From positions 1 through 46,942 of the forward strand of contig JANYDG010000059.1 of the NCBI GenBank assembly GCA_025359885.1: a stretch of DNA of 46,942 nucleotides. Reading direction: 5' to 3'. The translations under genes and the position numbers were made by a program. This document shows, one piece after another, positions 18,895-28,045 of the stretch (positions are counted from its first letter, which is position 1; each line of letters begins with the position of its first letter). The DNA comes from Acidobacteriota bacterium. Its GTDB lineage: Bacteria > Acidobacteriota > Terriglobia > Terriglobales > Acidobacteriaceae. The notes beneath the pieces were generated by a model. The model was not told where the DNA came from. It made no database searches and worked only from the letters and a program-made list of their open reading frames with translations.

Positions 18895-19467
18895 TTAAGC
18901 TGAACGACGCTTGCCCATCGCCCCATCGCGCGCCGCTTCACGAGCCCGGTCCCGCGCGTGATTCAGCAGCAATGACCGCTGCAAACCCTCAAGCCTCGGC
19001 AGATAGAGCGCCAGTTCCGCGAGGAAAGGATCTGCCAGAATTTCAGCAATCTCTTCGTCCCGCTCGCTGCGCCCATCGCGTACCAGCTGAGAAATATCCA
19101 CTTCCAGCGCCGCCGCCAGCCGCTCCAGCGATCCAAGCGTCGGAATCGCCTTGCCATTCTCAATTTTGGAGATATAGGTCCGTGGAACCTGCATTCGACT
19201 CGCCAGTTGGCGTTGGCTCAGGTGCCGGGCCTTGCGGATTTCCTTCACCTGCCCAGCCACGCGAAGACCTGCGTCCTCATTGCTTGGCTGGGTCACGCTC
19301 GCTGCAATCACCGTGATCGCCGCTGCGGGTTCTTCCGCGTCCAGCGCCTTGTGGCAGCGCCGGCACATTGAGTTGCTGGTCCTGAACTGCACCAGTGCAC
19401 AGTGTTCACAGCGCAATACTTCACGCGCCGCAATGGGGATTGGCATCGTTACAAGGGTCGTTGCCAT
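18895..19467 (-). CDS. Zinc-ribbon plus XRE-type helix-turn-helix regulator
   Basis: This 190-residue protein combines an N-terminal C4 zinc ribbon (CEHC near residue 20 and CRRC near residue 36) with a central HTH_3 domain. The HTH reads VKEIRKARHLSQRQLASRMQVPRTYISKIENGK. The C-terminal 60 residues are arginine- and glutamate-rich and may be a dimerisation helix. It is a likely transcription regulator; targets are not known. It lies upstream of uppS on the same strand with a 144-nt gap, so it could be co-transcribed with the isoprenoid and phospholipid genes. The start at ATG 19467 has no clear ribosome binding site, and 19446 (a methionine eight residues in) is possible. Confidence 0.8.
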   Translation of the reverse strand: MATTLVTMPIPIAAREVLRCEHCALVQFRTSNSMCRRCHKALDAEEPAAAITVIAASVTQPSNEDAGLRVAGQVKEIRKARHLSQRQLASRMQVPRTYISKIENGKAIPTLGSLERLAAALEVDISQLVRDGRSERDEEIAEILADPFLAELALYLPRLEGLQRSLLLNHARDRAREAARDGAMGKRRSA

Positions 19468-19672
19468 AGATTTGTCTGCGGAGAGCCAGAGCAGGGCTTC
19501 CGGTGGTGACTAATCCACCACGTCAAGAGTTACTTTCATCGCGATGAACCATAACTGTCAAGTGAAAAGTAAGGGTCAAACCGAAAATAAAGGGATAAAA
19601 CCCGAAGAAACCCTGAAAAACGCGAACCAGATGCAGCAACTTGTATTTTTTGCTGTCCAGCCTGAGGCCATC

Positions 19673-20317
19673 ATGGCTGATAATGAGTGCACCGATATGA
19701 GTGCAAAACCTACTTCCCTTCCCTCCCATTCCTATGACCGCTCTGCAGCCTGGGCCCTGCTCACCGAGTGGACGCAGAGCGAAAGCCTGCGCAAACACGC
19801 CCTCGGCGTCGAAGCCTGCGTCGTCGCCTATGGCGAAGCTGAGGCTGACCACCTGGGCCTTACCGGAGAGGCGCGCCAAAATCTGCTCACGCTCTACGCC
19901 ACGACCGCCCTGCTCCACGACTTTGACTATGAGCGCCACCCTTCTCTGGAGGAACACCCCTTTGTCGGCGTTGCTGAGCTTGCGCGCCTCGGTTGGCCAG
20001 AGGCGACGCGCACCGCAATCCTGGGGCACGCCACCTACTCCGGAGTCGCCCGACAGATGCATCTGGATAAAGTACTCTTCGCCTGCGACGAACTCTCCGG
20101 CTTCCTCACCGCCTGTACCCTGGTCAAGCCATCCAGGGCAATCGCTGATGTGGAGGCCGCAAGCGTCCGCAAAAAGCTCAAGGACAAGGCTTTTGCTCGC
20201 GGCGTCAACCGTCAGGACGTAATCCAGGGCGCGGAAGAACTCGGAGTGGACCTCGACGCCCACATCGCCTTCTGCCTGGCTGCCATGCAACGCCGCGCTA
20301 CCGAATTAGGGCTGTAG
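19673..20317 (+). CDS. HD-domain hydrolase
   Basis: A 214-residue metal-dependent phosphohydrolase of the HD superfamily. The metal ligands fit H (LRKHALGVE), HD (LLHDFDYERHPS), H (ILGHATYSG) and D (ACDELSGFL). The actual substrate is unknown; family members act on nucleotides or other phosphoesters. The start ATG 19673 is preferred because GAGG lies five nucleotides before it; ATG 19697 is the next option. The frame is open upstream to 19544, but that part has low-complexity, A-rich sequence. It is divergent from the zinc-ribbon/HTH gene. Confidence 0.85.
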   Translation: MADNECTDMSAKPTSLPSHSYDRSAAWALLTEWTQSESLRKHALGVEACVVAYGEAEADHLGLTGEARQNLLTLYATTALLHDFDYERHPSLEEHPFVGVAELARLGWPEATRTAILGHATYSGVARQMHLDKVLFACDELSGFLTACTLVKPSRAIADVEAASVRKKLKDKAFARGVNRQDVIQGAEELGVDLDAHIAFCLAAMQRRATELGL

Positions 20318-20414
20318 CTTGCCGAAGGGTGGTAAGGCCACTCCACCCATCCCGCCATCGAACTATCACTTTTGCGCCATTGAGCCCGACAACTCGTAAC
20401 GTTACTCTTCGGAC

Positions 20415-20960
20415 ATGAGCCAGATCGCCTACACCATGCCTGAAGCCAAGTTCCGCAGCACGAAGAAACGCGTGCAGCCGGTTCGCTCAAATATGTCCAC
20501 CAGCACAACAGTTTCTGTGACTTTCGCTGAGGCCGCACACGCCTCCGCCGAAGCCATGCCGATGCCCAGGGCCAAGGTGGTCAAAGCTGAAAAGAAAAAA
20601 GCCATGGACGCGCCATCCATCTTCAGCATTGCTTCCTGGTGGCCTGTGGCCGTCGGCATCTTCCTTTCGGGGTTTGCGCCGGAGTGGCATTCGATGTTTG
20701 CCCAGGCGGGCATCTGGGCGCTTCGCGCCACTTTCCCGCTGACCATCCTCGCCACGCACCGCGAAATCGGCTTGGATGACCAGTTCGCGGCCATGGCTCC
20801 GCAGATCGCTCTTTATGTCCAACTACCGCTCGAGGGCCTGCTCACCATGTTCACCCTGGCCCGCGGACGCAGCCTGCAAGCAGCAGTCATCCAATTGATC
20901 CTGGTCCATGCAGTCTGTGTGCTCGTGCTGTGGCTGCTGACAATGGCTCCAGGCCAGTAA
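20415..20960 (+). CDS. Membrane protein of unknown function
   Basis: The 181-residue frame begins with a lysine-rich, probably cytosolic segment of about 65 residues and ends in three hydrophobic helices, near residues 70-92 (IASWWPVAVGIFLSGF), 97-112 and 155-177 (LQAAVIQLILVHAVCVLVLWLLT). No domain was recognised. The start at ATG 20415 has a weak ribosome binding site; ATG 20493 is possible. It lies 97 nt after the HD gene. Confidence 0.6.
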   Translation: MSQIAYTMPEAKFRSTKKRVQPVRSNMSTSTTVSVTFAEAAHASAEAMPMPRAKVVKAEKKKAMDAPSIFSIASWWPVAVGIFLSGFAPEWHSMFAQAGIWALRATFPLTILATHREIGLDDQFAAMAPQIALYVQLPLEGLLTMFTLARGRSLQAAVIQLILVHAVCVLVLWLLTMAPGQ

Positions 20961-20984
20961 CCCTGGGAAGCCGCTGATTGAGCC

Positions 20985-21175
20985 CGAATTTCGAAGGGTA
21001 CGGGCAGCAGCCCGTACGTTAAGTCCAGCAGAGTCAACGGGCTTTAGAACAAAATCCGCACATCTGTACGCAGCGGCAGAGATGTAGGACTGGATTCTTT
21101 ATCCAGAAAAATCCAACCGCCCAGGTGCCGGGCCGAGTATTCCTATGCGGATTCTGCTCTAGCCCCTGAGGGGAT
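20985..21175. repeat. Structured REP-like element between convergent genes
   Basis: The gap holds an 8-bp perfect hairpin (gtacgggc at 20998-21005 with gcccgtac at 21010-21017). It also holds a longer imperfect inverted repeat joining gggctttagaac..tccgca at 21039-21060 to tgcggattctgctctagccc at 21146-21165. The motif resembles the ACGGGCT-type REP sequences that I associate with acidobacterial genomes. It could serve as a bidirectional terminator for the convergent genes. Confidence 0.6.
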
Positions 21176-21228
21176 CCCTGTGCAGACTCAAATCAGAGGT
21201 TCCTGACACGAACCAGGTTACAGGCGAC

Positions 21229-22269
21229 TTACTTCTCTCGAAGTCCGGCTTCCCGCAGTTCCGCGACAATCACCTTCGCCGCCGCCCTCGCCTCATCGCT
21301 CCGGTCGGGCGAAAAGCTGATCGCTCCAACACGTGCATGCCCACCCCCGCCGTAGCGCTCGCAAACCTGCGCTAAATTCACCATCGTCTCAGGATCGATC
21401 TTCGTCCACGGGTTTGAGCCGACAGCCACCTTGGTGCGAAAACTCGACTTCGAAAGGCCAATGGAGTAGATCGCCTCAGGGAATAGGTAGTAAGGGATGA
21501 ACTTGTTGAACCCTTCCATCGGATGATCCGAAATATCGAAGAAGATTGTGCCGTCACGGTATTCCGCACGCTCCCGGATCAATTCAATCGCACGGGAATG
21601 CTGCTCCATCAGGGGCGGCAGCAGATGAGCCACGAACGGCTGTCGCAGAACCTCCTGCAAGGGCATCTCGGTCAACAGCGGAATCAGCTTCGGAATAAAC
21701 TCCGGATCCTGAGTCGCCTCAATGATCAGCGTCAGCTTCATCGCTGGGGCAGCCATTTCCACGGCTGATTCAGGGCTTTCATACTTTGCCCCGTCAACAA
21801 TGTCCGCCCAGCAAATCAGCTCCGCCAGCGGCTTCACATCAAAGCCAAACTGCGTTACGCCAATATGTGCAAGAAAACTGGTGCACGATGTATAAGCTGG
21901 ATCAAAGAATTTTCGCCTGGAGCAAACCGGGTCTAGCAGACAAGCCTGAAAATGCGCATGATCCGCAGGTGTGAGAAATGCCGACTGATGATGGTCAAAC
22001 CACCACGTAATCCGCGGTGATGCGGAATACTTGAAATCCACAATCACGTTTTCATCGCCTGTAAAGTCGCTCTCGGTAAAGAGCGCTCCCGCCCGGTGCA
22101 CCAGTCCGTGAAACTCGTACTCCACCGGCACGCCCAGGCTCGGTGCAATGCACTCCCGATGGAACCGCGTAAACAAAGACGCCGAGCACGCCCCATCGAA
22201 ACATTTGTCGTGATAGAATACGCGAACCCGCAAAAAGTCTGCTCCCTGATCCATGAATGGATGCGGCAT
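21229..22269 (-). CDS. DHH-family phosphoesterase
   Basis: A 346-residue protein of the DHH/DHHA1 superfamily, which hydrolyses phosphodiesters in oligoribonucleotides, pAp or cyclic dinucleotides. Metal-binding motifs are FYHDKCFDGACSA (H20, D21, D25), VDFKYS (D), and WWFDHHQSAF, the DHH motif. A glycine-rich RYGGGGHARVGAISF near the C-terminus is the DHHA1 signature. The reading frame remains open for 223 more codons up to 22938, opposite the CPBP gene, but those codons have no coding character. I place the start at ATG 22269; ATG 22254 is equally possible and neither has a ribosome binding site. Its substrate cannot be set from sequence alone. Confidence 0.82.
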   Translation of the reverse strand: MPHPFMDQGADFLRVRVFYHDKCFDGACSASLFTRFHRECIAPSLGVPVEYEFHGLVHRAGALFTESDFTGDENVIVDFKYSASPRITWWFDHHQSAFLTPADHAHFQACLLDPVCSRRKFFDPAYTSCTSFLAHIGVTQFGFDVKPLAELICWADIVDGAKYESPESAVEMAAPAMKLTLIIEATQDPEFIPKLIPLLTEMPLQEVLRQPFVAHLLPPLMEQHSRAIELIRERAEYRDGTIFFDISDHPMEGFNKFIPYYLFPEAIYSIGLSKSSFRTKVAVGSNPWTKIDPETMVNLAQVCERYGGGGHARVGAISFSPDRSDEARAAAKVIVAELREAGLREK

Positions 22270-22552
22270 ACTGACAGCAATAACCGCAACAGCCGAAGCT
22301 ACTAGCATCCGCGTACCAGCCGCCCCTGTCAAGCAGAGCAGCCCTTCGGTCGACTTCGCCCGCAAAGGTTTTTGCATTCCTGGGTACTTTTGAATCCAGC
22401 GAGCCACCAAAACGTCTGGTTCTCTGCGCCATGCGGCGGCAGGGTCCGTGCCTGTCAATGGAACTACGCACACAAATCCGTCGTACACTAAGCCGAAGTC
22501 ATCCTCTTGAAAAGTCCCTCTGCGGTTGTAACTCAAGGAGATTTGCCCATCC

Positions 22553-23767
22553 ATGCCCATCGAGGATCCATTGACAGAATTGTTACCAACCCTCCCTGAA
22601 CAGGCTCCAAATATCGTCGATTCTTCCCGTTCGGATGAAGCAAAGCTCCCTGCACTTGAAGCCGCACTCTCCCCGGCAGTCCCGGCCCCCATGCCGGCCG
22701 AGACTCGCTTCCTCAAATCCATCCTCTTCGGAGCGGACGGCCTACGCGTAGGCTGGTCGATTGCCCTCTTCCTCGGCTTGACCCTCATCTTCATCGGCAT
22801 TGACTTCAACCTCGCACAGTATGTGCTGCATGGTTTGCTACACATCCACCTGGGCGATGCCAACGCCCTCTCCACGATTATGCAGGAAGGCCTCCAGGCG
22901 CTCGCCATCCTTGGCGCGGGCTCCATTTGCGCCCTCATCGAGCGCCGCCGCCTGCTCGACTACAACCTGCGCGGACCGCACAGTCTGCGTCGCTTTGGAG
23001 AGGGGCTGCTGGGCGGATTCATTGCTCTCTCTGCCCTGCTCGGCGCCTTGATGATAGGAGGCTGGGTGCACTTTGGTGCCAACGACCTCACGGGCCTGGC
23101 AATTTTGCAATTCGGTTGCCTGTGGGGCATTGGCTTCCTGTTAACCGGCTTCGCTGAAGAGGGGATGGTCCGCTGCTACCTCCAATTCACTCTCACCCGC
23201 GGAGTCAACTTCTGGTGGGCTGCAGGATTGGTTAGTCTGATGTGCGTCATCTGCCGGGTCTACATCCATAACCCCGATGTCTGGGGCATTTACCTGATGG
23301 CGGCTCTGGGCATCGTTCCCTGCCTGATGCTCCAGGTTCGCAAGTCTCCCACAGCCGGATTCTGGCAGGCAGCATGGCTTACCTCAACCTTCTTCGGATT
23401 CATCCACACCAGCAACAACGGTGAAAGCTGGATTGGAATCTTTTCGGCCGCTGCCATCGGCTTCATCTTCTGTGTCAGCATTCGACTCACCGGCTCAGCC
23501 TGGTGGGCCATCGGCTATCACGCCGCGTGGGATTGGGCCCAGACTTTCTTCTACGGAACGGCCGACAGCGGCTTCCAGCCCAAAGGGCACTACCTCTCCA
23601 CCAGCCCCAGCGGCACACCACTTTTCAGCGGAGGCACAGACGGCCCTGAGGGCAGCCTGCTGGTCATCCCGATCATCCTGCTCACTCTGGCCTTTCTGCT
23701 CGTGGTCTACCGTTCCAGAGCAATTGCCGAATCTGCTTCCCCCACCGCTCAGCCCCAGCTATCCTAA
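22553..23767 (+). CDS. CPBP-family intramembrane metalloprotease
   Basis: A 404-residue protein with a 50-residue acidic and proline-rich N-terminal tail and then about eight hydrophobic helices. The CPBP (Abi/CAAX protease) motifs are visible: EE in the helix FAEEGMVRCYL, the second-motif histidine in FFGFIHTSNN, and the third in GYHAAWDWAQ. CPBP proteases can process prenylated proteins or be involved in bacteriocin immunity; the role here is unknown. Upstream AGGAG is about 12 nt from ATG 22553, a little far. It is the first gene of a plus-strand run that includes a farnesyl diphosphate synthase. Confidence 0.85.
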   Translation: MPIEDPLTELLPTLPEQAPNIVDSSRSDEAKLPALEAALSPAVPAPMPAETRFLKSILFGADGLRVGWSIALFLGLTLIFIGIDFNLAQYVLHGLLHIHLGDANALSTIMQEGLQALAILGAGSICALIERRRLLDYNLRGPHSLRRFGEGLLGGFIALSALLGALMIGGWVHFGANDLTGLAILQFGCLWGIGFLLTGFAEEGMVRCYLQFTLTRGVNFWWAAGLVSLMCVICRVYIHNPDVWGIYLMAALGIVPCLMLQVRKSPTAGFWQAAWLTSTFFGFIHTSNNGESWIGIFSAAAIGFIFCVSIRLTGSAWWAIGYHAAWDWAQTFFYGTADSGFQPKGHYLSTSPSGTPLFSGGTDGPEGSLLVIPIILLTLAFLLVVYRSRAIAESASPTAQPQLS

Positions 23768-23813
23768 GCAGGCTGGGCAAACAGGCCAGATCTGATTCGG
23801 GAGAAAGAACCCC

Positions 23814-26282
23814 ATGGGCAACAAGCAAATCTGGCTGCGCCGCACCCTCTGGACCATGGTCTCCATTGTGGTGGTCATTGCCCTCATTGCCTCTTGTGGG
23901 CTTTTGTGGCTCCACCATGCCATGGTGACCTCCCTACCGGTGCTCGACGGTTCGCTCAAAGCCCCAGGCCTCACCGCGGCTGTGACAATCCGCCGCGATC
24001 AGCACGGTGTTCCCCACATTCAGGCCAACACTCAGGACGACCTGCTCTTTGCCCAGGGATACGTCACTGCGCAGGATCGCCTATGGCAAATGGACATGTT
24101 ACGTCGCAATTCGGCAGGAGAGCTTGCCGAAATCCTCGGCCCCCCACTTCTGGACCATGACAAGGTCCAGCGCGTCTTCCAACTGCGCAACGTGGCACAG
24201 CGCGTCTACAGCAGCATGCCCGAGATTGACCGCCACCGCTATGAGCAGTACGCCGCCGGCGTCAATCTCTTCATCTCTCAGAACTACGACCACCTCCCCG
24301 CCGAATTCCGCACCCTTCACTACAAGCCTCGCCCCTTCATCGGTATGGATTCGGTTCTCATCGGTCTCAACATGGTCCAGACCCTCGACAATCACTGGGA
24401 CGTCAAGCTCGCCCGCGAACAGGTCGTTGCGCACCTCCACGATCCAAAGCTCGAGGCCGAACTCTATCCCGTAGGCTCCTGGCGCGACCAGCCACCCACC
24501 AGCGCTGTAGCCGACATGACCCAGCCGCACCCCGCCCCGGCGCTCTCGGACGATGAAGAAACCGACCAGACCCAGACCCGGCTCAACCCACCCTCGCTTC
24601 CTGGTCGAAATAATTTCGAGGACGCACCCAGGTTGCGCGCTCTCCTTGGCACCGCATCTTGCTCGGGCTGCGAGCCAGGCTCCAACAACTGGGTCATCGC
24701 AGGCAAACACACCGCCAGCGGCAAACCGCTGCTCTCCAATGACATGCACCTCGGCCTCGCTGTCCCCAATGTCTGGTACATGGCAGAACTCACCGCTCCC
24801 GGTCTGCACGTTGCCGGGGTCACCCTGCCCGGCGTCCCGCTGGTGATCGCAGGACACAACGACCACGTCGCCTGGGGATTCACAGCCCTCTACGCCGATG
24901 TACAAGACCTGTACGTAGAAAAGCTCGATGGCAACGGCAACTACCTGGGCCCCGCAGGCGCATGGCTGACCCTGGCGCACGCCCAGGAAACCATCCGCGT
25001 CCGCTTTGGCAAGAGTGTCCAGCTCGATGTCCAGCTCACCCCCCACGGCCCGCTGCTCAACCCTCTTTTTCACAAGGAAACACGCCCCATCGCCCTGCAC
25101 TGGAGCCTCTACGATCCAGCCCTTGCCGCGATTCCCCTGTATGAAATGAATACCGCCGCAGACTGGCCTCACTTCTCCGCCGCGCTCGCCGCCTGGTGCT
25201 ATCCCACCCAAAACGTCGTCTATTCCGACGATCAGGGCCACATCGCCTACCACGCCGTCGGTAAGGTCCCATTCCGTCCCAGCGGCCTTGTAGCAACGCC
25301 GATCATCGTTGCCAATGACGCCTATCAGCATGAATGGAAAGGCTATATTCCCTTTGACAGCCTCCCTTATTCCGTCGACCCGCCTTCCGGCCTGCTTGCC
25401 ACCGCCAATTCTCGTGTAACCCCTAACGACACTCAATTTCCTCTTACCCTCGAATGGGCCGAGCCCTACCGCATCGAGCGCGTCTACATGGACCTGAGAG
25501 GTCGCGAAAAGCTGACCCGTCCCGACATGCTCGCCGTCCAAACCGACCTCTACAGCGCGCTCGATCAGGAATTGGCTCACCGCTTCGCCTACGCCATCGA
25601 TCAGACCGGTACCACCGAACCACGCCTCAAGCAGGCCGCCGACTTGCTCCGCTCATGGGATGGCCGCGTCACCACAGATTCAGCCGCGGCGTCCATTGTC
25701 TTTCGCGCTCGGCAAGCCTTCTGGCCTCTCATTCTGACGCCCAAACTCGGCTCCGACCTGGAATCGTATTTCTGGTCGGAATCCGACTTCGCAGAAGAAG
25801 AAATAATCATGCACGGCTCTACCTCTTCCGCCCCAAGTCCATGGCTCCCCGCCAACTACAAGGATTGGGATTCTCTGCTTACCGAGGCTGTCCGCCAGGG
25901 CCTCGCACGCGGCAAAGCTCCTGACGACCTCTCCAAATGGACCTACGGATCCTGGCACGTCATCGATCTGGAGCATCCGCTCTACGGACTTATCCCCCTC
26001 GTCAAGCGCTGGTCTGGCACCGGCGAACAGCCGCTCTCAGGCGACACCACCACCATCAAGCAGGTCGGTCGCGCCTTTGGACCCAGCCAGCGCTTCACCA
26101 TGGATTGGAGCGCCCCCGACCAATCCGCTGAAAACATCGTCCTCGGTGAAAGCGGCAACCCGGTAAGCCCATGGTTCCGAGACCAATGGCAGACCTGGTA
26201 CGACGGCTCCACATTCCCGCTGCCCTTTTCCCCCGCCGCTGTCACCAGCCAGACAACACACACTCTGCAACTGGTGCCTTAA
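23814..26282 (+). CDS. Penicillin acylase-family N-terminal-nucleophile hydrolase
   Basis: An 822-residue protein with an N-terminal signal/anchor (residues 8-34) and then the alpha and beta subunit regions of the penicillin G acylase family, which are separated by self-cleavage to expose an N-terminal Ser. Ser290 in EPGSNNWVIAGKHT fits the nucleophile, with the cleavage expected between Gly289 and Ser290. Family motifs TIRRDQHGVPHI, AQGYVTAQDRLWQMDMLRR and HNDHVAWGFTALYADVQDLY are intact. It hydrolyses amides such as beta-lactams or acyl-homoserine lactones; the natural substrate is unknown. The stop codon overlaps the next start (TAATG at 26280-26284). Confidence 0.9.
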   Translation: MGNKQIWLRRTLWTMVSIVVVIALIASCGLLWLHHAMVTSLPVLDGSLKAPGLTAAVTIRRDQHGVPHIQANTQDDLLFAQGYVTAQDRLWQMDMLRRNSAGELAEILGPPLLDHDKVQRVFQLRNVAQRVYSSMPEIDRHRYEQYAAGVNLFISQNYDHLPAEFRTLHYKPRPFIGMDSVLIGLNMVQTLDNHWDVKLAREQVVAHLHDPKLEAELYPVGSWRDQPPTSAVADMTQPHPAPALSDDEETDQTQTRLNPPSLPGRNNFEDAPRLRALLGTASCSGCEPGSNNWVIAGKHTASGKPLLSNDMHLGLAVPNVWYMAELTAPGLHVAGVTLPGVPLVIAGHNDHVAWGFTALYADVQDLYVEKLDGNGNYLGPAGAWLTLAHAQETIRVRFGKSVQLDVQLTPHGPLLNPLFHKETRPIALHWSLYDPALAAIPLYEMNTAADWPHFSAALAAWCYPTQNVVYSDDQGHIAYHAVGKVPFRPSGLVATPIIVANDAYQHEWKGYIPFDSLPYSVDPPSGLLATANSRVTPNDTQFPLTLEWAEPYRIERVYMDLRGREKLTRPDMLAVQTDLYSALDQELAHRFAYAIDQTGTTEPRLKQAADLLRSWDGRVTTDSAAASIVFRARQAFWPLILTPKLGSDLESYFWSESDFAEEEIIMHGSTSSAPSPWLPANYKDWDSLLTEAVRQGLARGKAPDDLSKWTYGSWHVIDLEHPLYGLIPLVKRWSGTGEQPLSGDTTTIKQVGRAFGPSQRFTMDWSAPDQSAENIVLGESGNPVSPWFRDQWQTWYDGSTFPLPFSPAAVTSQTTHTLQLVP

Positions 26283-28045
26283 TGGGAATTCGCGCCAGAA
26301 TCGGCGCTCTCGGCGCTCGCCTCACCTTTGCCGACGGTGCGCTCCTCATCCCGCTCGCGGCCTTGCTCGCCATCAGTACCCGTATCCGCGGCAACTCCTG
26401 CGGACACGACTTTTCCTTCCATCTCATCTCGTGGATGGAAACCCAGCGCTCCTGGGCCCAGGGCGTACTTTACCCCCGTTGGGCCCAGACCCCAAACTGG
26501 GGCGCCGGTGAAGCTCGCTTCCTCTTCTATCCGCCCCTTTCCTGGATGCTCGGCGCACTCCTCGGATACCTCGTCCAATGGGACTGGGTCCCCATGGCGC
26601 TGATCTTCCTCTGCCTCAACGCCTGCGGCCTCGCCACCCGCGCACTCGCTCGATCATTCCTCCCTGCTCCCAATGCCACCCTCGCCGGAATCCTTGCAAC
26701 CGCCGCGCCTTACGCCCTCTTTACCGCCTACGAACGCAACGCCTTCGCCGAACTGGCCGCCGCCAGCCTCATTCCATTACTGCTCCTCTACGCCCTGCGC
26801 CCCGGCTCGTCCGCCGTCCCTCGTCCTTCGTCCCTCGCCATTCCCTGTTCCCTCGTCCTGGCCACCATCTGGCTCACAAACGCCCCCGCCGGCGTCATGG
26901 CCACCTACCTGCTCGCCTTTGTAGCTCTTGTTGCCGCACTGATTCATCGCCAGATTTGGCCCATCCTTCGCGCCGCGATAGCCGCACCCCTCGCCCTCGG
27001 ACTGGCCGCCTTCTACCTCGTCCCAGCCGCTTATGAACAGCGATGGATTGCCATCCAGCAGGCTCTCGACATCGGCATGCGCATCAGCGATAGCTGGCTC
27101 TTTGCCCGCCACGCCGCACCCGACCTTGAATACCACGACCAGGTCCTCCGCCTCGCCTCGACCCTCCTCGTTTTCACAGCCTCGCTCGCCCTCGTCGGCT
27201 TCGTCATCGCCCTCATCCGCCGTAGACTCACACCATCCACACGCGGCTTCTGGCTCCCCCTTGCCCTGCTCATCCCGGTCATTGTGTTGCTGCAGTTTCC
27301 CCTCTCAGCCCCGCTCTGGACCCTGCCAAAGCTCCAGTTCCTGCAATTTCCCTGGCGCTGGCTCATGGTCCTGAATACCCCATTCGCCATCTTCCTCGCC
27401 AACGCAACGCCGCTCGCCACCCGCCGCGCACGGGTGCTTTCGGGCCTGACATGGACGCTCCTTCTTCTCTGCTCCACCGCAACAGCCTCCCTGGTCTTCT
27501 TCCAATACTGCGATCAAGAGGACGACCCGGTGAATCAGGCAGCCATCTTCCGCACCGGCACCGGTGTCGAGGGCACCGATGAATATGCTCCTCTCGGCAG
27601 CGATAACTCACTCGTAGCCAGTAACCTGCCCGATGCCTGCCTGGTAAGTGACCCCTTGCAGGACCTCGGCGAAAGCGACCCAGGCAGCGCTCCTGTCTGG
27701 TACCCGGAACAGGGCTCCTGCGACGACACCTTCCACGCACAGCTCTGGCAAAACCAGCACAAGCTCCTCCAGATCGATACCGACCAGGCCGGATACATCG
27801 TCCTCCGCCTGCGCCGCTACCCAGCCTGGAGAGTCACCGTCAACGGCCAGCCAGCGAATACCCCGAGCAATCGTGAAGACGGCCTGCTCGTCCTGCCCGT
27901 GCCCCAAGGCCCCTCCACGGTCAATGTCCAATGGACCACCACACCCGACGTCTGGTGGGGCCGCGGCATCAGCCTCGCCTCGTTGGTCATCCTTCTGGCG
28001 CTCAGTCTCCGTCAACGCCGATTGAAAGCAATTCGTTTATCATGA
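26282..28045 (+). CDS. PTPS-related (PF10131-like) polytopic membrane protein
   Basis: A 587-residue protein with ten or more hydrophobic helices. The N-terminal stretch CGHDFSFHLISWMETQRSWAQG, followed by YPRW and FYPPLSWMLGALLG, is characteristic of the 6-pyruvoyl-tetrahydropterin synthase-related family, which resembles lipid-linked glycosyltransferases. A soluble C-terminal domain with beta strands (IDTDQAGYIVLRLRRYPAWRVTVNGQ) follows. It starts at ATG 26282, within the stop codon of the acylase gene, so translation is probably coupled. Residues around 180-195 are encoded by a TCCCTCG-type heptamer repeat. Its stop TGA overlaps the ispA start. Confidence 0.8.
   Translation: MGIRARIGALGARLTFADGALLIPLAALLAISTRIRGNSCGHDFSFHLISWMETQRSWAQGVLYPRWAQTPNWGAGEARFLFYPPLSWMLGALLGYLVQWDWVPMALIFLCLNACGLATRALARSFLPAPNATLAGILATAAPYALFTAYERNAFAELAAASLIPLLLLYALRPGSSAVPRPSSLAIPCSLVLATIWLTNAPAGVMATYLLAFVALVAALIHRQIWPILRAAIAAPLALGLAAFYLVPAAYEQRWIAIQQALDIGMRISDSWLFARHAAPDLEYHDQVLRLASTLLVFTASLALVGFVIALIRRRLTPSTRGFWLPLALLIPVIVLLQFPLSAPLWTLPKLQFLQFPWRWLMVLNTPFAIFLANATPLATRRARVLSGLTWTLLLLCSTATASLVFFQYCDQEDDPVNQAAIFRTGTGVEGTDEYAPLGSDNSLVASNLPDACLVSDPLQDLGESDPGSAPVWYPEQGSCDDTFHAQLWQNQHKLLQIDTDQAGYIVLRLRRYPAWRVTVNGQPANTPSNREDGLLVLPVPQGPSTVNVQWTTTPDVWWGRGISLASLVILLALSLRQRRLKAIRLS
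26816..26837 (+). repeat. Heptamer repeat inside the PTPS-related gene
   Basis: Three heptamers, TCCCTCG, TCCTTCG, TCCCTCG, lie at 26817-26837 in coding sequence and encode a polar SAVPRPSS stretch between hydrophobic helices. TCCTTCG is also present in the intergenic array at 13269-13296. Confidence 0.65.

Noticed and set aside
20327..20348. Possible terminator after the HD gene
   Set aside because: Only a 6-bp stem (gggtgg/ccaccc) with no T run; too weak to call.
22270..22938. Upstream extension of the DHH phosphoesterase frame
   Set aside because: It overlaps the CPBP gene on the other strand; the extension lacks the DHH fold and any ribosome binding site.
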